Notes under the pieces: model-generated
The model's input: only the letters and a program-made list of their open reading frames with translations
Databases searched by the model: none
Told to the model about the DNA's origin: nothing
Assembly (NCBI GenBank): GCA_017882785.1
Contig: JADGOV010000024.1
Coordinates: forward strand, 1 to 34,026
Length of the DNA: 34,026 bases
Source of the DNA: Frankiaceae bacterium
GTDB lineage: Bacteria; Actinomycetota; Actinomycetes; JADGOV01
Reading direction: 5' to 3'
Made by a program: the position numbers and the translations under genes
Shown here: positions 22,634 through 30,266 of the stretch, piece by piece
Numbering within the stretch: the stretch's first letter is position 1
How the letters are laid out: the number at the start of each line of letters is the position of its first letter

Positions 22634-24580
22634 ATGCAGTCCAGGTCGTCCGATTCGTCGGGGGCGCGGTCGTCGGGGGCACGGACACGGCGAACCTGGG
22701 CCGTGCTGCCCGTTACCACTGCGGCCGTGGTCGCGGCGCTCACAGGTGCCGCAGCCGTGTCGAGCCCGGCGCGCAGTGCGACCGATGCGTGGAGCCCGCA
22801 CGGTGGCACCCACCGTTACCTCCTGACCGCGCGCGGCGCCGCGGACCTCCCCGCATTACGGGCGAAGGCCGCTGCCGAAGGCGGCTCCGTCACGGCGGAG
22901 ATCCCGGACCTGGCCGGAGCGGTCATCGTCGCCTCCCGCCGCGTTCGCAACGCGTTGGCGGCGGACCCCCGGACCCTCGGGGTCGGCACCGACGATGTCC
23001 GCCCCATCGCCGAGGCGGACCCGGGCGTGCGCCCTGCGCAGGCCCCTGGTCTGCTCGGCGCCCACGCGGTCTTCCCACCCCCAGCCGCCACCCCAGCCGA
23101 TACCGGAGCCGACACCGCCGGCGCGGCGGACCCGGCGTTCGGCTATCGGGGACTGCAGTGGGACTTCCGCCGGATGGGACTCCTCAAGGGCTGGGCGCGT
23201 ACCGCGGGGAGTCCCGCCGTGACGGTCGGCGTCGCCGACACCGGCCTGGACTTCACCCATCGTGACCTGGCCGGCCAGGTCAGCGTCGTGGTGGACTTCG
23301 CTGCCGACGATCCCACCTGCGCCACGACCCGCGGGGTCTCCGATCGCCAACTCGCCGAACAGTACGGGGGGCCGGCCAACGGCGACTGGAACGGTCACGG
23401 CTCCTGGGTCGGGGGGAACGTCGCCGGGGCGCTCAACGGCGTCGGCCTCAACGGCCTGGCCCCTCGCGTGCGCCTCGTGAGCCTCAAGATCTCCCAATTC
23501 TGTGGCTCGACGACGGACGCGACGATTCTGCGCGCGATCCGCTACGCGGCTCTCCACCGCATCGACGTCGTCACCATCTCCTTCGGCGGCTTCCTCGACC
23601 GACGCGATCCGGCCGGCAACGATACCTACCGGGCCTACGCCGCGGCGGTGGCCTACGCCCGCAGCCGCGGCACGATCGTTGTGGCATCAGCCGGCAACGA
23701 CCACGTGCGGGTGGGTCCGGGTGGTCGGGTCATGAGCCACGGCACCATCACCACACCGGGCACCGACGTGGCCTCCGACGTCTACGGCGACTACCAGGTG
23801 CCTGGTGGGGTTCCCGGCGTTGTCGACGTCTCGGCCACCGGCAACCTCGTCAATCGACCGTCCTCCCAGTGCCCGGCAGGCACCATCGGGGCTGCCGACG
23901 ACCTCAACGCGACGTGCAAGCCGCGCAGCGACCGGCACCAGGCGCCCACCGTCGGGACCCAGGACCAGCTGTCCTACTTCAGCAACTTCGGTCCCCGGAT
24001 CGACCTCGCGGCCCCCGGCGGGGCCCGCAAGTTCAACCTGCCGTACTGGGACCGGGGTGGCACGCCGGGCTTTCCGTACACCGCTGGCGACCTGACCCGG
24101 GTGTGGGAGGACTTCAGCATCACCTCGAACTGGGCACTGGAGATCCCCTGCTACACCTTCACGCGGGGTTCCGGCTTTCCCCAGGGGCAGTGCTACACCG
24201 CACTCCAGGGCACGTCGATGGCCGCACCGCACGTCGCTGCCGCCCTGGCGCTGACGGCGAGCGCCTCTCCGGCTTGGCGGCACCAGCCCTCGGCGCTGAT
24301 CGGCGCGGTGAAACGCAACGCGCTGCCCCGGCACAACACCACCCAGGTGCTCTCGGCTACAGATCGATCACCGGCCGATCTGGACGGCACGCCGTGCGAG
24401 AGCGGCTACTGCCATCTGGGCGGCGCGCGGATCTCCGACGCCGACGCCTACGGGGCCGGGTTGGCCCAGGTACCCACGGCTGACCGGTCGCCGCCAGCTG
24501 CCGCTCGGGTCAACGGGTCTGCTCCAGTTGCCGGCGCAGCAGCTCGGGGGCGGTCACCAGGGACGGTCCGTACCAGGTGA
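22634..24580 (+). CDS. Secreted S8 family serine peptidase (subtilase)
   Basis: A 648-residue subtilisin-like protease. A signal sequence (about 19-48, TTAAVVAALTGAAA) precedes a propeptide-like region and the catalytic domain: Asp202 in VGVADTGLDFTHRD, His255 in NGHGSWVGGN and Ser about 528 in QGTSMAAPHVAA. ASAGNDHV supplies the oxyanion asparagine. GHGS replaces the usual GHGT. ATG 22634 has GGGAG upstream; the track's earlier start is less likely. Several cysteines (DPTCAT, FCGST, IPCYTF, GQCYTA, PCESGYC) suggest disulfides in an extracellular protein. The last 71 bases overlap the convergent BtuF-like gene, so the C-terminal ~23 residues may be a read-through extension. Confidence 0.88.
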   Translation: MQSRSSDSSGARSSGARTRRTWAVLPVTTAAVVAALTGAAAVSSPARSATDAWSPHGGTHRYLLTARGAADLPALRAKAAAEGGSVTAEIPDLAGAVIVASRRVRNALAADPRTLGVGTDDVRPIAEADPGVRPAQAPGLLGAHAVFPPPAATPADTGADTAGAADPAFGYRGLQWDFRRMGLLKGWARTAGSPAVTVGVADTGLDFTHRDLAGQVSVVVDFAADDPTCATTRGVSDRQLAEQYGGPANGDWNGHGSWVGGNVAGALNGVGLNGLAPRVRLVSLKISQFCGSTTDATILRAIRYAALHRIDVVTISFGGFLDRRDPAGNDTYRAYAAAVAYARSRGTIVVASAGNDHVRVGPGGRVMSHGTITTPGTDVASDVYGDYQVPGGVPGVVDVSATGNLVNRPSSQCPAGTIGAADDLNATCKPRSDRHQAPTVGTQDQLSYFSNFGPRIDLAAPGGARKFNLPYWDRGGTPGFPYTAGDLTRVWEDFSITSNWALEIPCYTFTRGSGFPQGQCYTALQGTSMAAPHVAAALALTASASPAWRHQPSALIGAVKRNALPRHNTTQVLSATDRSPADLDGTPCESGYCHLGGARISDADAYGAGLAQVPTADRSPPAAARVNGSAPVAGAAARGRSPGTVRTR

Positions 24581-25298
24581 GGTGGCGTCCGCTCACGCAG
24601 GCCACCGGCGTCGTGCGGAACGCCTCGGGCCCGTCGTCCCAGGAGAAGGCGTAGGGCTCGTCGGGAAGGACGACCAGGTCGACCGGCGGCAGGTTGGCCA
24701 GGGAGATGCGCGGATAACGATCCGCGGCGCCGGCCAGCACGTTGTCCACACCGAGGCGTCGGAGCACGTCGCCGGCGAAGGTGTCACGCCCCACCGCCAT
24801 CCACGGCCGACGCCAGATCGGTATCACCGCGCGGCGCCGGGGAGTGGACCGTACCTGCGGGCCCGGCGGTTGCCAGGCGGTCACCGCCTCCTCCAGCCAC
24901 GCGGGCCTGGGCAGCTGGAGTGCGCCGAGCATCCGGCCGAGCGAACTCAGGCCGTCCGTCACGGACCGCGGCGCGGTCACCCACACCACCACGCCGGCAG
25001 CCCGCAGCGCGGCGATGTCCGCCTCGCGGTTCTCCTCGTCGTTGGCCAGGACGACGTCGGGCCGCAGGTCGATCACGGCCGCCAGGTCGGGGTTCTTCGT
25101 GCCGCGGACCCGGGTCACCTGCAGCGTGGGTGGATGCGCGCACCAGGCCGTGGCGCCGACCAGCAGCTCGGGAGCCGTGGCGGCGACGGCCTCCGTCAGC
25201 GAGGGCACCAGCGAGACGACCCGGGCGATCGAAGGCGGTAGCGCGACCGGTGTGCCGAGGTCGTCGCGCTCAGACGTCGGTGACCCGGAGTCCGGCAT
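24510..25298 (-). CDS. BtuF-like helical-backbone metal receptor (periplasmic-binding fold)
   Basis: A 262-residue member of the helical backbone metal receptor superfamily, related to BtuF-type cobalamin or siderophore binding proteins: RVVSLVPSLTEAVAA, AWCAHPP, VRGTKNPDLAAVIDLRPDVVLANDEEN, and a C-terminal lobe with YPRISLANLPPVDLVVLPDEP. There is no signal peptide or lipobox, so it looks cytoplasmic, a trait of one actinobacterial subgroup whose role is unsettled. No ABC permease or ATPase is adjacent. It overlaps npdG by 29 bases and is probably co-expressed with it. The substrate assignment to corrinoids is a guess from family resemblance. Confidence 0.78.
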   Translation of the reverse strand: MPDSGSPTSERDDLGTPVALPPSIARVVSLVPSLTEAVAATAPELLVGATAWCAHPPTLQVTRVRGTKNPDLAAVIDLRPDVVLANDEENREADIAALRAAGVVVWVTAPRSVTDGLSSLGRMLGALQLPRPAWLEEAVTAWQPPGPQVRSTPRRRAVIPIWRRPWMAVGRDTFAGDVLRRLGVDNVLAGAADRYPRISLANLPPVDLVVLPDEPYAFSWDDGPEAFRTTPVACVSGRHLTWYGPSLVTAPELLRRQLEQTR

Positions 25299-25956
25299 GG
25301 GCCTTGTACCGTCGATTGACCGAGATCAGATTCGCGGTGAGCGCCTCGACCTGACCGGCGTTGCGCAGCGGCCCGCCGTAGATCCCACGCATGCCGGGGA
25401 TGCTCGAGGCCAAGCCGGCGACCAGGTCGGTCGCGGCCCGGTCATCGCCCAGCACGAACACGTCGGTGTCGACCTCCGCCCGCGCGAGATCGAGCAGGTG
25501 AACCGCCGAAACGTGGTGGAAGGCGGCCACCACCCGGCTGCGCGGCAAGGCGGCGGCCGCCTGCTCCGCGGCGCTGCCCTCCTCGACCCGCACGGGGTAC
25601 GCGCCCCGCTTGTCGAAACCGAGTGGGTTCACGCAGTCCACGACGATCTTTCCGGCCAGGTGCTCGGCCATGTCGTCCAACAGCGTCCGGTGCCCCTCGT
25701 AAGGCACGGCGACGATGACGACGTCGCCCTCCCGCGCGGCTGCCTCATTGGCGGCACCGGTGATGGCGAGGCCGGGCTCGGCGGTGGTCAGGTCGGCCGC
25801 AGCCTGGCTGGCCCGCTCCGGGGTGCGGCTGCCGAGGATCACTCGACGCCCGCCGGCCGCGAGCCGACGGCCCAAGCCCCTTCCCTGGTCCCCGGTGCCG
25901 CCCAGCACGCCGACGGTCACCGGCACCCCGTCCGCGCCAAGGGGAAGATCGACCAC
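25270..25956 (-). CDS. npdG: F420:NADPH oxidoreductase (NpdG family)
   Basis: A 228-residue Rossmann-fold protein. GVLGGTGDQGRGLGRRLA is the nucleotide-binding glycine motif, LGSRTPERA the NADP 2'-phosphate contact region, then VVIVAVPYEGH, VVDCVNPLGF and the C-terminal GGPLRNAGQVEALTANLISVN. Family enzymes move hydride between NADPH and coenzyme F420, which actinobacteria use widely. GTG 25956 has CAAGAT at leaderless spacing (25963-25968). The gene leads a two-gene unit with the BtuF-like receptor. A related NADP-dependent reductase without F420 is the alternative. Confidence 0.85.
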   Translation of the reverse strand: MVDLPLGADGVPVTVGVLGGTGDQGRGLGRRLAAGGRRVILGSRTPERASQAAADLTTAEPGLAITGAANEAAAREGDVVIVAVPYEGHRTLLDDMAEHLAGKIVVDCVNPLGFDKRGAYPVRVEEGSAAEQAAAALPRSRVVAAFHHVSAVHLLDLARAEVDTDVFVLGDDRAATDLVAGLASSIPGMRGIYGGPLRNAGQVEALTANLISVNRRYKAHAGLRVTDV

Positions 25957-25962
25957 TCGCCT

Positions 25963-25968
25963 ATCTTG
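25963..25968 (-). promoter_or_regulatory. Leaderless -10 candidate of npdG
   Basis: CAAGAT on the minus strand ends six bases before GTG 25956. Confidence 0.35.
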
Positions 25969-26074
25969 CCAGCTGCTCAGGCCCGTCGGCGGAGGTGCCT
26001 AGGCGGATCGGCGTATCGGCGAATTGGGCCGATCGGCCGTACGCATCGGCCCGCCGCCACCCGATAACGTGATC

Positions 26075-26320
26075 ATGACGCTGCTACTCGCTCTGGTCGT
26101 GGGCTGGTGTCTGGCCTCTGCGACGATCGCGTTCGGGCTCGGGCCGCTGCTGCAGGGCGCCGCCGCTCTCGCCGATGTCCACGAGACCCCTGTCCGGCGA
26201 TCGAGCGCACCGCCACCGGCTCGGGGGTGCGGTGCCACCGCATCGATCCGCCTCCCCAGCCCCGGTCTCGCAGCGCCCGAGCCGGTCGCCGACGCCGGTC
26301 CGGCGCCGATTCGGCCCTGA
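26075..26320 (+). CDS. Small membrane-anchored protein (81 aa)
   Basis: Not recognised. From ATG 26075 the protein starts with a hydrophobic helix (TLLLALVVGWCLASATIAFGL, about 2-22), then a Pro/Ala-rich tail with no domain. GATAAC at 26063-26068 is six bases before the ATG, consistent with a leaderless transcript; the track's start at 26024 would place this element inside the gene. It lies 37 bases before the AIM24 gene and is divergent from npdG. It could be spurious, since the tail is low-complexity. Confidence 0.4.
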   Translation: MTLLLALVVGWCLASATIAFGLGPLLQGAAALADVHETPVRRSSAPPPARGCGATASIRLPSPGLAAPEPVADAGPAPIRP

Positions 26321-26357
26321 GGAACCGCGCCGCGCTGCCGGCTGGTGTGATGGGTGC

Positions 26358-27023
26358 ATGCGCAGCGACCTCCTCGGCAACAATCTCGAGCAGCAGACGG
26401 CCGACCACTTCGCACTGCAGAACCCGCGCATGCTGCGGGTTCGCCTCGCCGGCGAGCTGATGGCCCGGCAGGGTGCGATGGTGGCCTACCAGGGCGAGAT
26501 GGACTTCGCCTACCAGGGCTCCGGCGGGCTGGGCAAGATGTTCAAGAAGGCGCTCACCGGCGAAGGCGTACCGCTGATGCGGGTCAGCGGCCGCGGCGAC
26601 GTCTTCCTGGCCGACGGCGCCAGCGAGATCCACGTCCTCACACTCGACAATGAGTCGATCACCGTCAACGGGCGCAACGTGCTGGCCTTCGACCCCGCTC
26701 TGAAGTGGGACATCCGCCGGGTGGAAGGTGTGTCGGTAGTCGCCGGCGGCCTGTTCAACACGGTGTTCACCGGTACCGGGCAGATCGCGGTGACCGCCCA
26801 CGGCACGCCCGTTGTGCTCTCGGTCGACGCACCCACCTTCGCCGACCCGCAGTCCGCCGTAGCCTGGTCCAGCACCCTGACCGTCTCGGTGCGTCGTACC
26901 GCCGGTGCGAGCGCGTTGATCGGTCGCGGTTCCGGGGAGGCGTTCCAGCTCGGGTTCAGCGGATCGGGCGTCGTGATCGTCCAGGCCAGCGAGGGGCCGA
27001 CGGTAGCACCGCATACTCACTGA
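26358..27023 (+). CDS. AIM24 family protein
   Basis: A 221-residue protein of the AIM24 family (beta-rich, named after a yeast mitochondrial protein; bacterial members of uncertain role). Signatures are LRVRLAGELMARQGAMVAYQGEMDF, GRGDVFLADGASEIHVL, LAFDPALKWDI and GTGQIAVTAHG. There is no signal peptide and no membrane helix. The track ORF starts far upstream at 26175, but the conserved part begins at ATG 26358, and a TGTGAT at 26346-26351 may be its -10. No partner gene suggests a function. The large minus-strand ORF 26073-27020 is its shadow. Confidence 0.83.
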   Translation: MRSDLLGNNLEQQTADHFALQNPRMLRVRLAGELMARQGAMVAYQGEMDFAYQGSGGLGKMFKKALTGEGVPLMRVSGRGDVFLADGASEIHVLTLDNESITVNGRNVLAFDPALKWDIRRVEGVSVVAGGLFNTVFTGTGQIAVTAHGTPVVLSVDAPTFADPQSAVAWSSTLTVSVRRTAGASALIGRGSGEAFQLGFSGSGVVIVQASEGPTVAPHTH

Positions 27024-27054
27024 TTCGGGGCGGAACCGGCCCTTCAGCGGTTAC

Positions 27055-27213
27055 TCAGGACAGACCCGCCAGGCGTCGACGCTCGGCTCGCTCCCCCTCC
27101 CTGCGCCTCTCCAGCCGGGCCTGCCTCTCGGCTTGGAGTCGCTTACCAGCTTCGGTTCCGGGTAATTCGGGCGCCGGCTGATACTTGAGAGGCAGTCTGT
27201 TCTGATCACTCAT
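27055..27213 (-). CDS. Small charged protein (52 aa), missing from the ORF track
   Basis: A 53-codon ORF on the minus strand, below the track's length limit. It begins ATG AGT GAT CAG and gives MSDQNRLPLKYQPAPELPG followed by a strongly charged helix rich in Arg and Glu (RLQAERQARLERRREGERAERRR), ending LAGLS. The purine-rich AAGAAAAG lies just upstream of the ATG. It converges with the AIM24 gene 31 bases away. The sequence has a folded-helix look rather than random translation, but I know no family for it. Confidence 0.5.
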   Translation of the reverse strand: MSDQNRLPLKYQPAPELPGTEAGKRLQAERQARLERRREGERAERRRLAGLS

Positions 27214-27709
27214 GGCTTTTCTTCATTCTTGAATGGTTTCATTCCAGCCCGTCCGTCGCGTCGCCATTGTACAGCTTGGAGCCGGGCACGTTGCTGGCAG
27301 GAGAGGGCCCTCAGCACGCCGCCACCGCCAGCGCGCGCCGGGACTAGTTTCCGCTGCTCGGGCGGGAGAGGGTCCTGGGACGCGGAGCGGGCGATCCTTC
27401 GCGCCGCCTGTCGCCGGAGAATGGCGTCGTAGCCGCCACGAGAGGCTCAGCAGAGTGAGTATCCGAGTTCGGTATCTCTCGGGGAGAACACCCCCGAATT
27501 CTGTTTCGTCGCCATCAGCGTGGCGGTGCGGAAGAGGGCACGTCTCCGCTGAGGTAGGCGGTCCCGCGTCCGATCGTTCATCTGGGGCGACTGCCAGACC
27601 CGGTCGCACCGGCCGGGGAACCCACGGAGCCGCCGAATGGTTGGATGCCACCCAAGAGGTCGTCAGCGGACGGGCCTGGGCAGGTCGTTGCCGAACCGGA
27701 GGAGACATC
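27214..27709. other. 496-bp spacer without a supported gene
   Basis: No reading frame here shows family-like sequence; the upstream extension of the next ORF is Arg/Ser/Pro-rich and looks spurious. Near the left end CATTC (27224), GAATG (27231) and CATTC (27240) form an alternating inverted array, possibly a binding site for the flanking genes. The right end holds the GGAGGAG ribosome site of the next gene. Confidence 0.5.
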
Positions 27710-28273
27710 GTGAGTGACGTTGACGTGCTGGCCAGCGTGCTGACCAAGGACCAGGCGCTGGTTTCCGCTGTCAACCCCGAGCAGTTGGGTGCCCCGACGC
27801 CATGCCCGGAGTACGACGTCCGCGCCCTTGTCAACCACATTGTCGGCTGGCTTCAGGTGTTCGCGGCCGGAGTCAACGGGCGCACGTTCGACGGCGATCC
27901 TGCAGCTTTCGTCAGCAACGATCCGGTGACCGACTTCCAGACCGCCGCCGCTGAAACCGTCACAGGGTGGCGCTCCGGTGGAGTGGACCGCGCGGTCCGC
28001 CTGACCGGCCCGGAGTTGCCCGGTCACATGGTTCTCGCGATGACGCTGATGGAGTACGTCACCCACGGCTGTGACCTGGCCGCGGCGACAGGCCAGGCCG
28101 TGCCCTTCAGCGACGAGGAACTCGCGATCACCCTGGACCGGGCGCGGGCCACCCTGCCGGACCAGTACCGCGGCGAGGGCAAGCCGTTCGGCTCTGTGAT
28201 CGACGTTCCAGAGGACGCTCCCGTCTTGGACCGGTTCCTCGGCTTCATGGGCCGGTGTCCGCGACACGGATGA
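27710..28273 (+). CDS. TIGR03086/DinB-fold metal-binding protein (mycothiol-type)
   Basis: A 187-residue member of the TIGR03086 (maleylpyruvate isomerase N-terminal, DinB-like four-helix) family. Marks are PTPCPEYDVRALVNHIVGWLQVFA with the first metal histidine, and MEYVTHGCDLAAATG with Glu and the second histidine. Family members include mycothiol-dependent enzymes, but most are of unknown reaction. GTG 27710 follows a strong GGAGGAG six bases away; the track's start at 27233 is rejected because the extra N-terminus is low complexity and no family member has it. It stands alone, and its C-terminus ends before the glycosyltransferase wreck. Confidence 0.85.
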   Translation: MSDVDVLASVLTKDQALVSAVNPEQLGAPTPCPEYDVRALVNHIVGWLQVFAAGVNGRTFDGDPAAFVSNDPVTDFQTAAAETVTGWRSGGVDRAVRLTGPELPGHMVLAMTLMEYVTHGCDLAAATGQAVPFSDEELAITLDRARATLPDQYRGEGKPFGSVIDVPEDAPVLDRFLGFMGRCPRHG

Positions 28274-28282
28274 GGGACCAGC

Positions 28283-29500
28283 TCAGCTCGACAGGTGCCG
28301 AAGCTTGAGCCAGGCCGCGTGCCAACCGCCGATCACGCCGGTGCAGCGGAACACCGCGGTCCGCTGGGTCTCCTCGTTGCTCACCGGTCCCACAAGGCGG
28401 CGGAAGAGCGTGCGGCCGAAGAAGTAGGCGCTCGGCGCGCCGTCCTCCCATACGACCACGACCGGAGCGACACCGGCTGGTGGAGGTCCCCACAGCCCGT
28501 AGCCATTGTGGCCACTCCAGGCATGCGGGAGGCCTCGGCTCGGCCCGTAGCGGTCCACCGCGCCCGCTTCCCCGTAGTTGCTCGTGAAGATCCCCGCCCG
28601 GGCGCGTGCCTGGCCGGGGACGGACCGGTATGCCGCCGCCACCTCATCGACGAGCGGCTGCCAGCCGGCGGTCTCGCGCAGGTTCTCCCCGAGTCCACTC
28701 CAGATCGAGGCGTCCAATGTGCGGGCGGAGAGTACGGGAACGGTCGCCGGAAGGATGTGCGCCGCGCTGACCAGGACCGCGCCCAGCGCCCACCACCACC
28801 TGCGCCCCCGCCGCTCGGCGACCACTGCGCCAGCCGCGATGAGCACCGGGTAGATGCCGGCCGGGTAGTAGCCTTGCCCCGCGGTAAGGATGAGGACGGC
28901 GAGCACGACGAGCCAGGCCCACGCCAGCACCCGGTAGGCCCGCCACGCATCGTCGCGCCACAGCGAAGCCACGCCGGTCACCCACAGGTAGGTCGCACCG
29001 AGGCTGAACAGCACCAGCTGCAGGGCGAAGAAGCCGACCCGCTGACCGGGTGTGCCGTACTCCGCGCGGATCTCCCGCGCCAAGGTCAGCTGCGGCCACC
29101 CGTGCGCCGCCTGCCAATACAGCACCGGCGCCCACGCCGCGACCGCGACCGCCACGCCGACCCAGAGCCAGCGACTGCGCAGCCCCACCGAACTCCGGGG
29201 CCAGCAACCCGCTCAACACCGTGACCGCCACCGCGGCGAACAGGGCGGGGGCGCGGAAGACGGCCAACGAGCCGTGGCCGAGGCTGTTCATCCACCGGGC
29301 TACCAGCGGCGTCAGCGGCGGTTGATCCGGATAGCCCCAGGCCGGATGTCGTCCGCAGGCCAGGAAGTACAGCTCGTCGCGGTGGTAGCCGTACTACTGT
29401 TGACCGCTACCAACAGCGCCGCGACGCCGCCGACGATCGCAGCCAACGTACCGCCGGCGACCGGGGGAAGCTCCCTGCTCCCGGTGGCTCCTACTGTCAC
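28283..29500 (-). pseudogene. Broken GT39/ArnT-like membrane glycosyltransferase
   Basis: Three fragments in different frames form one gene. The C-terminal 301 codons (28283-29188) read LRSRWLWVGVAVAVAAWAP and QAAHGWPQLTLA, the multi-helix part of PMT_2-type glycosyltransferases that use polyprenyl-phosphate sugars. A second frame (about 29190-29393) gives the family's signature RDELYFLACGRHPAWGYPD then QPPLTPLVARW, with the catalytic-type Asp-Glu. A third frame (to 29500) gives an N-terminal helix (GTLAAIVGGVAALLVAVNSS). A frameshift near 29394 creates a TAG, and about 100 residues are missing between EFGG and LRSR near 29185. The family is normally about 500 residues. The protein cannot be made intact, barring assembly error. 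Confidence 0.8.
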
Positions 29501-29711
29501 CTCCTGCCGCCTACCCTGTTCGGGCGTCGGCCTATCCTGCGACGAGCTACCTCACCGACAACCAGCGCATCCTTGTCGACGGCAGGTGAAGACTGACGCC
29601 CTTGATCTATGGCTACCGCGTCTGGTTCTGGTCGGCCGCTGTGCCGACCTGACCCCACGAATGCACGCTCATGCGCGCGAAGCTACCTTGCAGCACACCA
29701 AGCTAGTGCAC

Positions 29712-29783
29712 ATGGGAAGCAGGAACAGCGCGGGGATTCTCTTGTTCCGCAAGGCTGGTTCGGGTGTGGAGGTGCTCCTCGGG
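29712..29783 (+). pseudogene. NUDIX hydrolase N-terminal remnant
   Basis: ATG 29712 opens MGSRNSAGILLFRKAGSGVE then VLLG, the usual first strand of NUDIX hydrolases (compare SAG-LL-R-GVEVLL). After about 24 codons the similarity stops and the reading frame runs into integrase-derived DNA. No NUDIX box is present. The 29501-29711 stretch before it holds no recognisable gene. Confidence 0.6.
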
Positions 29784-29790
29784 ACGAGCC

Positions 29791-30024
29791 CGGCTCGGCT
29801 ACGACCGCGCCCGGGTGCTGTTCGGCCAGCACACCGGCTGGGACTGCACCAGCTCCGCAGCCACCCACCTCGGCGAGCACGGCGTTCCGCTCCAGCTGAT
29901 CATGGCGAAGACCCGGCACCGCAACCCCCGCACCGCCATGCGGTACATCCGGCCCGGCAGCCAAGCTGTCGCCGAGGTCACCGAACTCCTTGACATCGCC
30001 CCACCCCGACGACCGGAACCAGCA
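29791..30024 (+). pseudogene. Tyrosine integrase C-terminal remnant
   Basis: The frame reads RLGYDRARVLFGQHTGWD, then THLGEHGVPLQLIMAKTRH and RNPRTAMRYIRPG, then AVAEVTELL. This matches the C-terminal catalytic end of XerC-like site-specific recombinases, with the nucleophile Tyr in AMRYIRPG. The expected box LHQLRHSAATH, holding the conserved HxxR, is replaced by DCTSSAATH, so residues that activate the tyrosine are gone. Only the last ~75 residues of a ~300-residue protein remain, joined to a NUDIX scrap. 30025-30266 is without a supported gene. Confidence 0.75.
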
Positions 30025-30266
30025 AGATCAAAGACTTGGCGGGCCGGGACAGGCACCCAGCGCCGGGCCTACTCAGCGACAGCGTGGCGGCCACAGACTG
30101 CAGCAGCGCGTGACGTGCCCCGGATCATCCGATGTGGCTGTGGCAACAAGCGGTCGCCCCGGCGCGCCTCCCGTCGGGGACGCGCCAAGAGCTGGCAGCG
30201 CGGCCACCACGGTCTCGGTATGCGGGGCCATGGGATACGCCCATTGCCCGCCGGCAAGGAGTGGAC

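Noticed and set aside
26073-27020. 315-residue minus-strand ORF opposite AIM24
   Set aside because: Shadow of the AIM24 gene; the plus-strand protein has clear family motifs and this one has none.
27233-27709. Upstream extension of the TIGR03086 ORF to 27233
   Set aside because: The added 159 residues are Arg/Ser/Pro-rich and unlike the family; a strong GGAGGAG sits in front of GTG 27710.
29052-29993. 313-residue plus-strand ORF across the glycosyltransferase wreck
   Set aside because: Its first half is the antisense of the GT39 pseudogene and its later part only passes through the NUDIX scrap in frame by chance.
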